A stretch of DNA of 64,000 nt. It comes from Adiantum capillus-veneris. Taxonomy: Eukaryota > Streptophyta > Polypodiopsida > Polypodiales > Pteridaceae. The translations under genes were made by a program, and so were the position numbers. Every line of letters starts with the position of its first letter. The first letter of the stretch is position 1. The DNA is taken from the NCBI GenBank assembly GCA_014529385.2, contig CM043971.1, positions 33,435,709-33,499,708 of the forward strand, read 5' to 3'. Below are positions 54,253 to 64,000 of this stretch, one piece after another. The notes under the pieces were generated by a model. It was not told where the DNA came from and did no database searches. It saw only the letters and a program-made list of their open reading frames with translations.

Positions 54253-54422
54253 CTCTCTCTCTCTCTCTCTCTCTCCTTAGTGTTTTAGTGTTAGTTCTTT
54301 GTAACTTGGTAACTTTGTAACTTTGTAATTTCCGTACTTAGACATGGTATCGGATTCACCAATTGTAACTTTTTGGTCTCTTAGGTCATTTTGGCCTTTT
54401 GAAGACGTTAATATAACATTTC

Positions 54423-54426
<4 letters not shown>
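54253..54426 (+). mobile_element. 150-bp LINE 3' fragment between CT runs
   Basis: (CT)n 54253-54275, then 54276-54426 matching the last 150 bp of the LINE 3' UTR (CTTAGTGTTTTAGTGTTAGT through TTTTGAAGACG to CATTTC), then (CT)n. It is 5'-truncated and in the same orientation as the full-length copy in the 5' LTR, at the same LTR position. Confidence 0.93.

Positions 54427-54494
<68 letters not shown>
54427..54494. repeat. (CT)n(TA)n
   Basis: CT 54427-54472, TA to 54494, directly after the LINE tail. Confidence 0.97.
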
Positions 54495-54598
54495 TTTCAA
54501 GTTCAGTTCAATTATTTGCAGTTTCTTTTTGTGTGTTGCTATTAATTTCTCGCTTGGAGTGTCCAAGCCTGTAACATCAGTACCCCAATATTCGGTGC

Positions 54599-55240
54599 AT
54601 GATCATCACCCGAAGCAAAATGGATAATTTGCGTGAAGGTGATGAGATTGAAGTTGGAGAAGAAGTCCCTACACCAGGAGGCCTATTTCCAGCTCCTCCA
54701 TCCCCATCCTCGCCACGGATTGCACCAAACACTATGGAGGCTTTGATGAAGTCAATGATGGAGATGATGCTACATTAGGAGGCTCATCGGGCCTCAGTTG
54801 AAAGGGAAAGAATCGCTGTAGAAAAAAGAAGAGACATACACATGCATGAGTCAAGTTCTCTCTTCAAAAGGCGATCCACCTAGAGGAGCCGTAGAGTCAC
54901 CACGTAGACCGTGAAGATACGACTCAAACAATCGAAGTTGACCTTCACTAAGTATGATCAAAACATGGATGCCATGTATTTGTCCACATTCCCTTAATTG
55001 GTATCAAGCCTAGCATAGGCACATATGGCCGTGCATCATGAGCATGACACGAATGGCAAGCCAATGTCTTATAGTTTGGTCGACTTCCCGGTCACACTCA
55101 AGGAGCGTTTTATGCCATCACAATACCTTGATCGGTTGAAAGAGGATTGGCGAGATCTCAAGCAGAATGGGACTCCTGTTTTGTTTTGTGTTGCTAAATG
55201 GACTATTCTCTTATTTTCCAGAGTAATTTCTATTTATTGA
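54599..55240 (+). pseudogene. Gypsy gag, N-terminal part, broken
   Basis: Starts at ATG 54599 (MIITRSKMDNLREGDEIEVG). It continues with a proline-rich stretch and a TAG after MMEMMLH (about 54777). Further pieces include KLTFTKYDQNMDAMYLSTFP and, at 55025-55180, DTNGKPMSYSLVDFPVTLKE and PSQYLDRLKEDWRDLKQNG, typical of gypsy gag. The frame is lost after about 55180. Confidence 0.65.
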
Positions 55241-56512
55241 AATTAGGATGTTTGAATGTGTACACTTGAATTGTAAGTTAGGAACTGTAGATCTACTGAA
55301 ATTGATAACAGCCATCAGGAACGGACAACTCTATTGTGTCATACAATGGGTGACATTAAGCATCGCAAAGGGGTTGTACCATTAGTTCAGTGGTGGGAGA
55401 GACCGAGAAGTGGATATTCTGGATGCGTCACATGATGTGTGACAAGAGAATCGAAAAGGGAATATTCCATTGGTTTGGGAGGAAATTTGAGCTGGAAAAA
55501 GGAATATGCGTAAAGGCGTAGGCAGAAGAATAAAGATGGGTTCTTAGAAGCTTTTTCTAACAAGGGGAACATTTTCAAGTGCTTTCCAAGAAAAGCAAAT
55601 GCTTTCCCGTGAGGAATCTGTGTCTGTGTTGCATCTGTGCCTGAGACTTGCATCCAAGGATGCCTCGAAAGTGTTGTGTGGCATCGGTTTCCAGCTCACC
55701 GAGTTTTATTGAGTTTTTAAACAAGTTCACACATTTTTAAAAGATGACCGACCACCCACTTATAAAAATAAAGCAAGGCCTATTCTTTAAAAAAAAACAA
55801 CGCTAACAATTGGGCTGTAATTTTACGTGCTCTCTCTCTCTCTTGCAACTCTACTGCCAATTTCTTCTCTCCTCTAACACTCCCTCTACTGATTGCTATT
55901 GTTGCCGACTCCCCACCCCCCTGCTGGCTCCGGAGTCTATAAATTCAGCCAACGTTCTCTCTCTGTCTCCTAGATTTTACTAGCACTAGCTCTTGGAAAC
56001 CCTACCACCGACAACCTGCAAGTGATCGTGCGAAGTCAACATGCGGAGGTCGCTTTTTCGCACTTGGCGCGACAGGTACCAATTGTGAATACGCTCTACA
56101 AGTTGTTGTTTCGTGTTCGTCCTTTTGTAGGTACTCAATCAAGGAGGAGGAGGAAGGAGGCCTCGGCTTACGTTCAAGGATTCCGGGAACGGAATTAGGA
56201 ATAGTCTGCGGAGTTTCACACTCCGTGTGCAGACGGAATTGAGAGCTTGTCTCTAGGAGTTTCCCGCTCGTGAAGGAAACGACCATCGAGTTTGAGATGT
56301 AGAACGGAGGGGTTACTCCAGTTCTTGTGCTTGTAAAAAGATTCTCCCTAACAAAGATTCTCTTTAAGAAGGGGGACCAGCCCATCTTCTGGTCCCAATA
56401 ATGTGTCGATCTTCTCCCTCATCACTTTTTAGTTAAAAGTCTATTTATTTTCAACTTGTTGATTATTTGTGTGCGCTCCCGTTTGTGACATTATGTATTT
56501 TCATAACCATAT
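55241..56512. repeat. Unassigned insertion with promoter-like LTR features
   Basis: Separates two gag pieces. It contains a TATA-like CTATAAATTC (about 55937) and CT-rich runs, but no TG...CA boundaries or paired copy that I can define. No domain-bearing frame. Possibly a solo LTR of another family. Confidence 0.35.
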
Positions 56513-56705
56513 CTTGCAGATTAGTGTTCAATTGCATAAGTAAGACAAGGATTGCAAGGAGGCTTTCCTCTTTGGTTTGGAAGAGTACATCAAATATGAC
56601 GTGGTCTTCCGCCTTATTGACTACAATGACGCTGTCATGATTGCACTAGAGCAAGAAATGAAGCACAACAAAGGTAAGCCTAAGGAGAACAAGTGGAAAG
56701 GCTAA
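56513..56705 (+). pseudogene. Gypsy gag, C-terminal piece
   Basis: Reads KEAFLFGLEEYIKYDVVFRL and MIALEQEMKHNKGKPKENKW before a stop. This is the end of the gag capsid domain with the basic linker. The zinc knuckle continues beyond an LTR insertion at about 57466. Confidence 0.65.
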
Positions 56706-56744
56706 AACTCAAGAAACCCTTGTGTTAACCCCTCGTGAAAAATG

Positions 56745-57466
56745 TGCTACAGGGATGGTTAAGTCTTGAAGAACAAACCGCGTATGGAAAAGAAGGACAA
56801 TGTCACAAGATGGGCACCACGTGCCAATAGAAAAGAACAGATTGAACAGACTTTTAGCACTTCAATAACTATTGAAACTGAAAGAGAGAGAGCACACGCG
56901 ACACGGAGTGGCGGAATTCCACCCCACAGAGTATTGGCCCCAAACCTTGACACCCCTTTCGCTATTTCTTTATATTTCAACAACTGAGTACAAGCCGATA
57001 CTCCATCCTCTGCACCTTCGTCCAGAAGCACGCTCAAGAATGAGCCCATGGCCTCATATTTTAAGGCCCTAGGCCCAAAAGCAGTTTACATGAAAAAAAA
57101 ATTAAACTCAAAAGCATCTAGTACAAAAGCATCTTGTCCAAAAGCTACCAGCGCAAATTATGGAAATCCATACACTGCCACGCCAACACCAGTCAGCACA
57201 AATAACAGAAATCCGTATAGTCTGCCACATCAGCAATTAGCGTGAAACGTGGGATTCCGTACAATCTGCCACGTCAGCAATTAGCGTGAAACGCGCAATT
57301 CCGTACAGTCTGCTACGTCAGAAGTAAGCATGAAACACGGGATTCCATACAGTTTGCCATGTCATCTTCTTCTACCGTTTCTGCTTCTGAGGGTTTAGGC
57401 CCCTTGGCCGGAATTTGCAAGTCGGCTCTGATCTTCAGTGGCTTGACACGTCACCAATTTGTGACA
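56745..57466 (-). repeat. Solo LTR of the shared family (minus orientation)
   Basis: The minus strand starts TGTCACAAATTGGTGACGTG at 57466 and ends near CCATCCCTGTAGCA at 56745. It contains GGCCCCAAACCTTGACACC (reverse sense of the shared block, about 56937) and three diverged tandem copies of a roughly 45-bp unit with GCCACGTCAGCAATTAGCGTG (57175-57330). A 5-bp target duplication is not clear. It separates gag from its zinc knuckle. Confidence 0.7.
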
Positions 57467-57898
57467 GACAATGTTTTAAGTGTCACACGAAAGGTCAAAT
57501 GAAAAGAAATTGTCTTGAGGAATCATCTAAGAAAGAACCCAAACAACCCACATCTTCTGTTAGTGTCATGCATGAGCAAAATAGGCACCCCAAGTTTCTA
57601 ATGATCTTGATGAATCTCTAGTGAAATGTTATGGTCATGTAAACAGTCAACGCATTGTGATATTGTTTGTGTGATTAGTGATTCCCTTGTGAAGAGGGTG
57701 AGCTTAGAATCTATTCGAGCAACTGCCATTGCGGTTTCACGATTCCTTCTTGGCATGAACTCTTCAATCATCCATGAATGTCCTAATGTGCAAGTCTCCC
57801 TTCAAAACATATATTTTTGTTGCAAGTTTGTTGCGTCTTCTGTAGCTACATGTAATATGATTTACGACATAATTGGTTTTGTGAGCTTGATCCACTAG
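57467..57898 (+). pseudogene. Gypsy zinc knuckle and protease-like remnant
   Basis: RQCFKCHTKGQMKRNC is a CCHC knuckle in which the His has become Gln. The following frame (57626-57898) has VPNVQ-like NVQVSLQNIYFCCKFV and ATCNMIYDIIGF, resembling the end of a gypsy protease (DMILGIDW type). No DSGA/DTGA motif is seen. RT is missing after this point. Confidence 0.6.
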
Positions 57899-58032
57899 TT
57901 AATTGGAAAAAAATACGCTCACTCTCTCTCACGAGGGTGCCTCTCCCATGGTCATTCGTGGCGGTGAGCAGAGCATTCCTTCTTTGCTACTAGTTAGTCA
58001 TGTTTTAGAAGGGGTTAAGGCACACTGTCCAA

Positions 58033-58320
58033 TTGCATTTCTTAATAGAAGTTAAACAGTGCAAAAAAAATTACTCAATGTACGATAAGGAACTTCTCTC
58101 TATCATTCATTTCTTACAACATTGGAAGCATTTTTTGTATGGTAGAGATTTAATTGTTCTAATAATCAAGCTCTCAAGCGGCTATACTCTATGCCTAGCG
58201 TACATTGGAGTGACCGTCAAGCTAGATGGTTGTAGTTTTTTGAGCAATTTGGAGCTTGATTGAATATGTTCCAAGTAAATAACCAAGTTGCAGATGTGTT
58301 AAGTCGCAAAGAATAGATCT
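58033..58320 (+). pseudogene. Gypsy RNase H fragment
   Basis: NYSMYDKELLSIIHFLQHWK and HFLYGRDLIVL match the RNase H domain of gypsy pol (YSTYDKELLAI...WRHYLLG type). The DH-Q step is degraded. Text equivalent to YVPSK-NQVADVLSRKE follows near 58262-58315. Confidence 0.8.
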
Positions 58321-59475
58321 TGGCTCTTGAGTCAAGGTCCACAGTCTCCCTAAATGGAGTATCTTTTGATAGCATGAAAAATCACCATACAAATTCCGAG
58401 TTTGGTAAGCAATGGTTGCAGGCTCTTGCTGCCGTAGGGCCCGACAACTATCTCAGTCATGATGGTCTCTTGTATTTTCATCGTCTTTGCGTGTTACCTT
58501 CTATTAGAGAAGCCAAAATGCACGATGCACATATGCACTCATGGGTAGGCCATGAATACCACTTCGTAGGATTCCTTTATTGGCCTAAAATGGAAAAAGA
58601 TGTGTTTAGATACGTCGCTGCCTATCTCAAACAACCATTTCAAGACATTTCCATGGATTTTGTGACTAATCTTCCACCTAGTTTGCATTCAAGGAATACA
58701 CAACATTTAACCATTGTAGACCACTTCAGTCAGTTTTGCATGCTCATTCCTTGGAAGGCCATAGTCCCAACACGAGATGTAACATGTTTGTTCATTAATC
58801 ATTGGTATCCCCTTTGTGGTTTGCCAAAGTTGTAACAGGCTTGGACACTCCAAGCGTGAAATCAATAGCAACACATGAACAAAAACTTCAACATCACTGA
58901 ACTTTGAGAGAGAGAGAGAGAGAGAGAGAGAGCCTGGCATAGTTCCGTGCCCAGAGGTATTGACCCCAAAGTCTAGCGCCTCTTTCGGTATTTCTTTTTC
59001 ATTAATCATCGCAAAGTACAACTCCCAAGGGACCTCTGCTCTCAGACTTAGCGTCCAAGTGCCCTGAAGGGTGAGGCCCTTAGGGCTTATTTATTCTTAC
59101 ATGGGATGCCCTAAAAGCAAAGCCCTGAAAACAAGCAAATTGTCCCAAAAGCTTTCAGGCCCAAAAACTACCAAAAAGCAGTCAGCGTAATTTGCGGAAT
59201 TCCGTACAATATGCCACGTCAGCACCTGTCAGTGCAACACGCGAAAATCCATAATGCTTGCCACGTCAACATGTCAGCGCATTTTCTGGGATTTCCATAC
59301 TGTTGTCAGCGTAAATCGTGGGTTTGTCGTACAACTGCCACGTCATCAATTGTCTGCGTCCGGGTAGTGTTGCCACGTCATCATTTTGTGACAAACGTTG
59401 TTTGGTTCAAATAGAGATGTTAAGTTTATTTTTGGCAAGCACTCTTTGATAATACTAAGTTAATTTTTGAGGTTC
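58320..59475 (+). pseudogene. Gypsy integrase, interrupted by a solo LTR
   Basis: 58320-58835 carries the HHCC-like region (SIREAKMHDAHMHSWVGHEY, FLYWPKMEKDVFRYV). The catalytic core follows, with FQDISMDFVTNLPPS (first Asp) and LTIVDHFSQFCMLIPW. After the LTR it resumes with SNRDVKFIFGKHS (59412-59450), where the usual second Asp of SDRD reads Asn. The cysteine pair of the zinc domain is missing. Confidence 0.85.
58831..59394 (-). repeat. Solo LTR inserted in the gypsy integrase
   Basis: The plus-strand edges are TGTAACAGGCTTGGACACTCC (58831) and CATCATTTTGTGACA (59394). These are the reverse-complement ends of the family that also forms the LTRs at 42.6 and 53.7 kb. The flanks AAAGT (58826-58830) and AACGT (59395-59399) match at four of five bases. 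It contains a short GA run (58909-58932) at the same place where the other LTRs have CT, and four GCCACGTCA blocks. No internal region remains, so it is a product of LTR-LTR recombination. Confidence 0.85.
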
Positions 59476-59589
59476 AAGGATCACGGAATCCATGAAGCAA
59501 TATGGGTCAATGATGATTTGTTCACAAATTACCCACAATTATTGGGGGACTGCAAAGAAGCCATGCAGCTCGGTACCATCCCCTCACCT

Positions 59590-59603
59590 TAAAAGGGAGG
59601 GGA
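59590..59603 (+). promoter_or_regulatory. Polypurine tract of the gypsy element
   Basis: TAAAAGGGAGGGGA directly before TGTCACGTGCAC, the likely start of the 3' LTR at 59604. Confidence 0.7.
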
Positions 59604-59699
59604 TGTCACGTGCACATCATACCCTATGTGCATGTGAACAAGCTATAACTACTACTCCTATGGTTTAGGACAACTTGAATACTTGAATTGAAAAAAACA

Positions 59700-59885
<186 letters not shown>

Positions 59886-62800
59886 TGAGAGAGAGAAGAT
59901 GTCGGAACAAGATGCCCCTATATATAGTTGGTGGCCCTAAACTACCACTATCACGTGGTAAGAATTTGTTTGCGAGTATCCTGTGTCAGTGTGTGCAAGG
60001 GAAGAGGGAGCGAGGGGGGGTGCTTTTACATCCACTAGAAGCAACGAGAATAGGGGACTGCCAGAAAAGCAGGGCGTCCCAGATTCTGGTCCCTTGGGCC
60101 TTCTCCCTCTTTTTAGAAAATCATCCTAGAAAATTTTAGGGACACCCTTTCTTTATCATAAAAATATCAGCTGATTGGGGGTGCCAGCTTTTATTTATAC
60201 TTTAACAAAGAAAATTTGCTTTTTTCATGAAATCCACTCTAAAGGGAGAGAAAATTTTTAGAAAGAGAATTTTGTCCAATTCTAGAGAGATAAAATCTGC
60301 ACTATAGAGAAAATCATAAGTTCAAGTTTAGAGAGAAAATCAGTAGATTCTAGAGAGAAATTCAAGCTCTCGCAACTTAGCAGATTCTGGCTCTAGCAAA
60401 CGGATTTGCATGGACCACCTTTTGAGAGAGAGAGTCTATGATTGGTCAAACGAACACAATGATCAATTGCGTTTATGACCTCGATGCAAGATCCCTAACC
60501 CTAAATCCCGTCACAAAGTACTGGTCCATGAGGTCTAGCAGGTTTTGGTTGGGAGTCTGTAATTCTAGATGTGGAGATTGTTGTTCGACACAATGATTGA
60601 ACAATTTGTAGCCACTTTGACTGAGGCCAGTTCATGTATAAAGACTCGTAATTATGCTTTATTGAAGGCATATTATTCTTTCGCTGCATTCAAAAAGTTG
60701 TTTTAACGAGCTCGTGAAATTACCTAATTAACGAACCTGTTTGTTTATGTCACACAGCCAGGTAGGCTAATAAGAAAACAAAGCTACTGGTGGTGCGAGT
60801 GGGTGGAAAATAGGTAGATGGATGGGTGCTCGAAAGCACCATCCGTAGAATAGGTGGAGTTGGGTAATTTTTCACGAGTTAGATGGTATGTATTTAGAGT
60901 CTAAGACAAGGTTGGTCTTTACACTAGTTCTATAATTGGACATTCAAGTGTTCTAAGACACTGAAGTGTCTTGTTTTCCTACAAAGTTTCGACAATTTAT
61001 TTATCAAGCTAGAAACACGTTCTTTACACCTTGCTTCTACCATAGGTTGGTCATGAGGGAAAGAAAAAGATTGGAGTTTCCTCTATGTCAAAATGCAAGC
61101 CCTATGGAGAGAATTATGGTAAGCTCTAAGTCGTAAATTCTAGTAAATTTTGCCAAAAAAATCATAAAATGCTTATATATTTTTGTAAAGATGACCTTTT
61201 TTATGTTTGTAAAAGCCAAGTGTCAGTACTTAATGTTACAAAACAATGTAATACCCTTCAAGGACTAGTTTCCAACTCACTTGCAAGTTATAGATATAAT
61301 TGCATACTTGAGCACGTGTTGATTAAGAGCATATTTTGACCTTCCAAAGGTCCTCTCATGAAAGTGGAGTGCAATTTGACAAATTCAAATGACTTTATAT
61401 GTTGAAACCAAGAAAGTACATATTAGTTAAATCTAATTGCTTGAACCCTATCTTGAATATTTTATTGTGCAAAATCTTTTGAAAATCTTGAGTCCTCCAC
61501 AATAACATTGAAACGAAGGTTTTAGGTACCCCAATTGTGTCTGTACCACGTATTCTGACACAATTAGTTGATCTACTTGGAAATTTGAAATTACTTAAGG
61601 TTTTGAATGCTTATGTTTCAAGAATTATATTTCAAAGTTCTCTCATCTGCAGTTTTGAATATTTGAAATGATCCAAAAATTGTTGCTTACCAAAGCACTT
61701 CTACTTGCCATCTTGAGTCCTCAATGGAGAGGGTAAGCAATGTATCAATTTCAAAAACTCTCAAAAACATATTTTTCTTTGTATACAATGATATGCTTGA
61801 AATGGCCATATCAACGTAGAACTTCACATTATTTTATATACTCTCAAGTAAATTTTTTGCACATGAAATTTGCAATTCTCTATAGCACAATTGTAGAAAA
61901 GTCGGGGACAATTTTCTACAAGGTCTCTTCAAATTTTTTCTGGGTTTATGAAGTTGATTTCTTCAAAGCATGAATCACAATCTTACGGGGGTCCACTTGA
62001 TGAGAATAGTTCTTGATATGATAGCTTCTAAAATGCAAGGTTATATTTTTAAAAGACCCTATAGCTGACATATTTAAAATCAAAAGGATTTTCTTAAATA
62101 TATTGTCGAATGCAAGTAGCATTTAATCTGAATTTGTAAAAAAAGGACACTTTAGTCTCATGTTTTGGTACCGAACTAGTGTTAAGCAGGGGGAAAAAAG
62201 CGTCTGGTTCCTTGGGTGGACTGTTTATCTTGCTCTTAGATGACTAGGACCTTGACGAATCTATGACTTTTCTTAGCCATGTTCCCTTGCCATGTAGAGC
62301 TAGGTTTGTTCTCTTTTTGTTGCGGTTGCAATTTCCGAGCATGAGAGTTGAAATACCTACAAAAGGGGACTCACGGACCTAGTAGACTACCAAAATGAGC
62401 CTCTTAGTGTATGTCTCTAGAGAGGCTGCTACATGTGGTTTTCCCACTATGGGTTATATCTAATATATTTTCCCTCTGAAAGAAAATAGACCTCTTGGTT
62501 GTATTGTTTGCCTTCAAACTTCAGTATGAAGGATGTTGTAGGTGTTGGGACACATTCAAGAAAAATTTAAGGCAACTTGTTGTACAAAGGACTAGAACCT
62601 GTGATCTACATTGCACAAAGGAATAGAACCTGTGATCTACATTGCACAAGGACCACCTATGCCAATTGTGCTTATAAGAGGTGTTGACGCATGCACGCAT
62701 GTGCACGTGCGCACGTGTATGTAACAGTGCTGTTCATTTTCAAAAAGATAGAAGAGGTTACACAAGAGCTTCAAAATGGGTACATCAAGAACATCAAGAC

Positions 62801-63064
62801 TGCAACAAAGCAAAAGAAATGTAGCTTAAAGAGACTTTAAAATCATTGCCTTGTCTCGAAGGGTGTTGGATGTAAGTGGAAAAGCTGCCCAAAAATGCCG
62901 TAGTAGTTCATGGCTAGTAGCTGATAGCTGCTAGCAAGGAAACACCAGACATAAGCACTTCCTCTACAAGCTGTTTAACTAGAAGGGATGGTGAAGATTT
63001 TATCCTGCAAAAATTGCCCAGCAAGCAACCAGCAACAGAATAGTTAAGATACTATTTTTAAGAC
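59886..63064. other. AT-rich stretch without recognisable genes
   Basis: No domain-bearing frame on either strand. TATATATAG at 59918 could be the promoter of an LTR beginning at 59604. 62690-62725 has alternating CATGCACGCATGTGCACGTG-type sequence. The part near 62870-62990 on the minus strand could hold a further exon (LVEEVLMSGVSLLAAISY, then TAG) after an ACAG acceptor, but the evidence is weak. This stretch may be intron of the gene at 63 kb. Confidence 0.4.
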
Positions 63065-63860
63065 CTGAAGTAGTTCTTCTTTTGTAGTTCGTGGGAGAGC
63101 GTCAAGAAAATTTCCAGCATGTTTTCCGACTTGAAACTTGCGATTTGAGATATAGTGCGTGAGTTCATGCAGAACCTGCAAGAGCTTTCTCGTTCAGCAT
63201 ATTACATGAGTTGAATCTACAGCTAATAGGATTCTAAGAACAACCAAAGTTCTGCACATTATGACATGGTCTAAACTAAATGAGCCATCAGAAGCCAAAC
63301 AAGTTAATATGTGAACGTACTTTTGTTGCCACCTCAGGGACAACCACACTCCCTGTCACAGAGGCTGCTTTTAGCTCCGTCAGCTGCCGTCTGAAAACAG
63401 AGAGAACCTCTCGAGGGTTCAAAGGTGTGGATGCTAGTTTTCCAGTTGGGCCTGAACTAAGAGATCCTAATACTTCAGCATTAGGGCGCTGTGAATCGAA
63501 GTAACTTCTGGGATCCTGCAGGAGAAACCTTAGCTTAAACAGTGTGGCCTACCTTTGAATGATTGACTGCATAGGACAAAATGAAATAGCACCTGAATGC
63601 AAAGAGGGACAAAAGGTGGGGACTCAGATTTCTCTAGGTCATCAACCTTGGTCATTTCGTGCACTCTCTCCAAACGCCGCTGTTCTTGGGTGGTTTCGTC
63701 TTCTTTTGGAGCTGCTTCAACTACAGAAGAATGGTGAAATTGCTGCAACTTCACTGGAGTACATGGTAATCACACCATCGGTACCTTCTTTTGCACTAAG
63801 GAGGGCATTCGCAACTGTCATTGTGTCACGCAAGCCTTCCACGTCTGCAGAAGTGCTAAA
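63065..63860 (-). CDS. Consecutive exons of an unidentified host gene
   Basis: Minus-strand exons with good splice sites. Exon 1 (about 63860 to 63782) includes SADVEGLRDTMTVANALLSA. Exon 2 (about 63717 to 63593) includes TTQEQRRLERVHEMTKVDDL and ends PLCIQ before GTGCTA. Exon 3 (63515-63321, 65 codons) starts DPRSYFDSQRPNAEVLGS and ends VVVPEVATK before GTACGT. Exon 4 (63175-63065, 37 codons) contains KHAGNFLDALPRTTKEELLQ before GTCTTA. Exons 3 and 4 are phase 0 with TGCAG acceptors. The exon 1/2 border is uncertain; a 64-bp intron would keep the frame. The product is helical and charged, and I do not recognise the family. The 5' end is outside the window and the 3' end is undetermined. Confidence 0.65.
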
Positions 63861-64000
63861 AACATGAATTTCATGTAGGATAGTACTTTAACTCTAGTAG
63901 AATATAAAATTGAAACTGTACACGTTCATTTTGCTTAGCAGAAATTTGAACAATACCATTTGCCAAAAAATAAAAGCAACTTCAGTCAGGAAAAACAGGC

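Larger units (their letters stand above)
42637..54576 (+). mobile_element. Non-autonomous LTR retrotransposon with paired LTRs
   Basis: The 5' LTR starts TGTCACAAGTTGGTGATGTGG at 42637 and ends CCCGTAACA at 48536. The 3' LTR starts TGTTACAAGTTGGTGATGTGG at 53715 and ends CCTGTAACA at 54576. A primer site (TGGTATCAAAGC, one mismatch to tRNA-iMet) is at 48538, and a polypurine tract CAAGAGGGGGGAA is at 53702-53714. The flanks CCAGT (42632-42636) and TCAGT (54577-54581) form a 4-of-5 target duplication. The internal 5.2 kb has no recognisable protease, RT or integrase, so it resembles a LARD-type element mobilised in trans. Each LTR has a LINE inserted at its CT microsatellite. Confidence 0.88.
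53715..54576 (+). repeat. 3' LTR, with a short LINE insertion
   Basis: Matches the 5' LTR over about 700 bp. Features: TGTTACA / TGTAACA inverted ends; telomere-like TTAGGGTTAAAAACCCTAAC at about 53841; TATA-poor upstream region with CCCTTGTACTCTTTATGAGA; AATAATAAAGAAATACCGG poly(A) region at about 54172; GGCGCCAGTCTTTGGGGCC at about 54199. Then (CT)n, LINE fragment, (CT)n(TA)n, and TTGGAGTGTCCAAGCCTG, which contains the palindrome CTTGGAGTGTCCAAG near the end. Confidence 0.9.

Noticed and set aside
56741-57474. AATGT as target duplication of the solo LTR
   Set aside because: It would require LTR ends that are not TG...CA, and the left boundary shifts by a few bases depending on the choice.

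Overview
The window reads as nuclear DNA of a land plant with a repeat-rich genome. It carries Ty1/copia and Ty3/gypsy elements, hAT transposons whose open reading frames are interrupted by GT-AG introns, plant-style tRNA-iMet primer-binding sites, and only scattered short exons of ordinary genes. I cannot name the species. The great intron-like distances and the heavy load of old nested repeats would fit a fern, gymnosperm or other large plant genome, but that is inference. No rRNA, tRNA, CRISPR or bacterial-type gene was seen.

Layout. 1-4081: a degenerate copia element on the minus strand, cut by the window edge. 4082-5140: an LTR-like stretch with GTC-rich tandem repeats. 5141-13764: three copies of one LINE family on the minus strand (a 3' fragment, a near full-length copy, and another 3' fragment). 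The near full-length copy is split by an intact 3.09-kb hAT transposon (9582-12670) with a perfect 8-bp target duplication. 14159-16520: a 2.36-kb inverted-repeat structure with 550-bp arms and a 96-nt C tract. 17480-19746: a decayed copia relic. 19747-33401: a 13.7-kb tandem array of a 1.4-1.5-kb two-part unit, with a microsatellite of varying length at each of two fixed positions per unit, interrupted by fragments of two LINEs. 33500-36800: decayed repeats. 36834-38056: three short exons on the minus strand. 39391-42050: a second LINE subfamily fragment and a hAT relic with an internal duplication.

42061-59832 is a nest of insertions. A gypsy element (primer site at 42409, gag start at 54599, integrase around 58.3-59.4 kb, polypurine tract at 59590) contains a non-autonomous LTR retrotransposon (42637-54576). 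Both LTRs of that element carry LINE insertions at the same internal CT microsatellite. Two further solo LTRs of a related family also sit inside the gypsy element. 59886-63064 is AT-rich and without recognisable genes. 63065-63860 holds consecutive exons of an unidentified minus-strand gene that runs off the window.

The most interesting signal is that the LINE family is bounded by (GA/CT)n at nearly every edge, including two independent insertions at the same CT site in paired LTRs. This suggests a plant LINE that inserts into GA/CT microsatellites. The tandem array with paired, hypervariable microsatellite sites is the second unusual structure.
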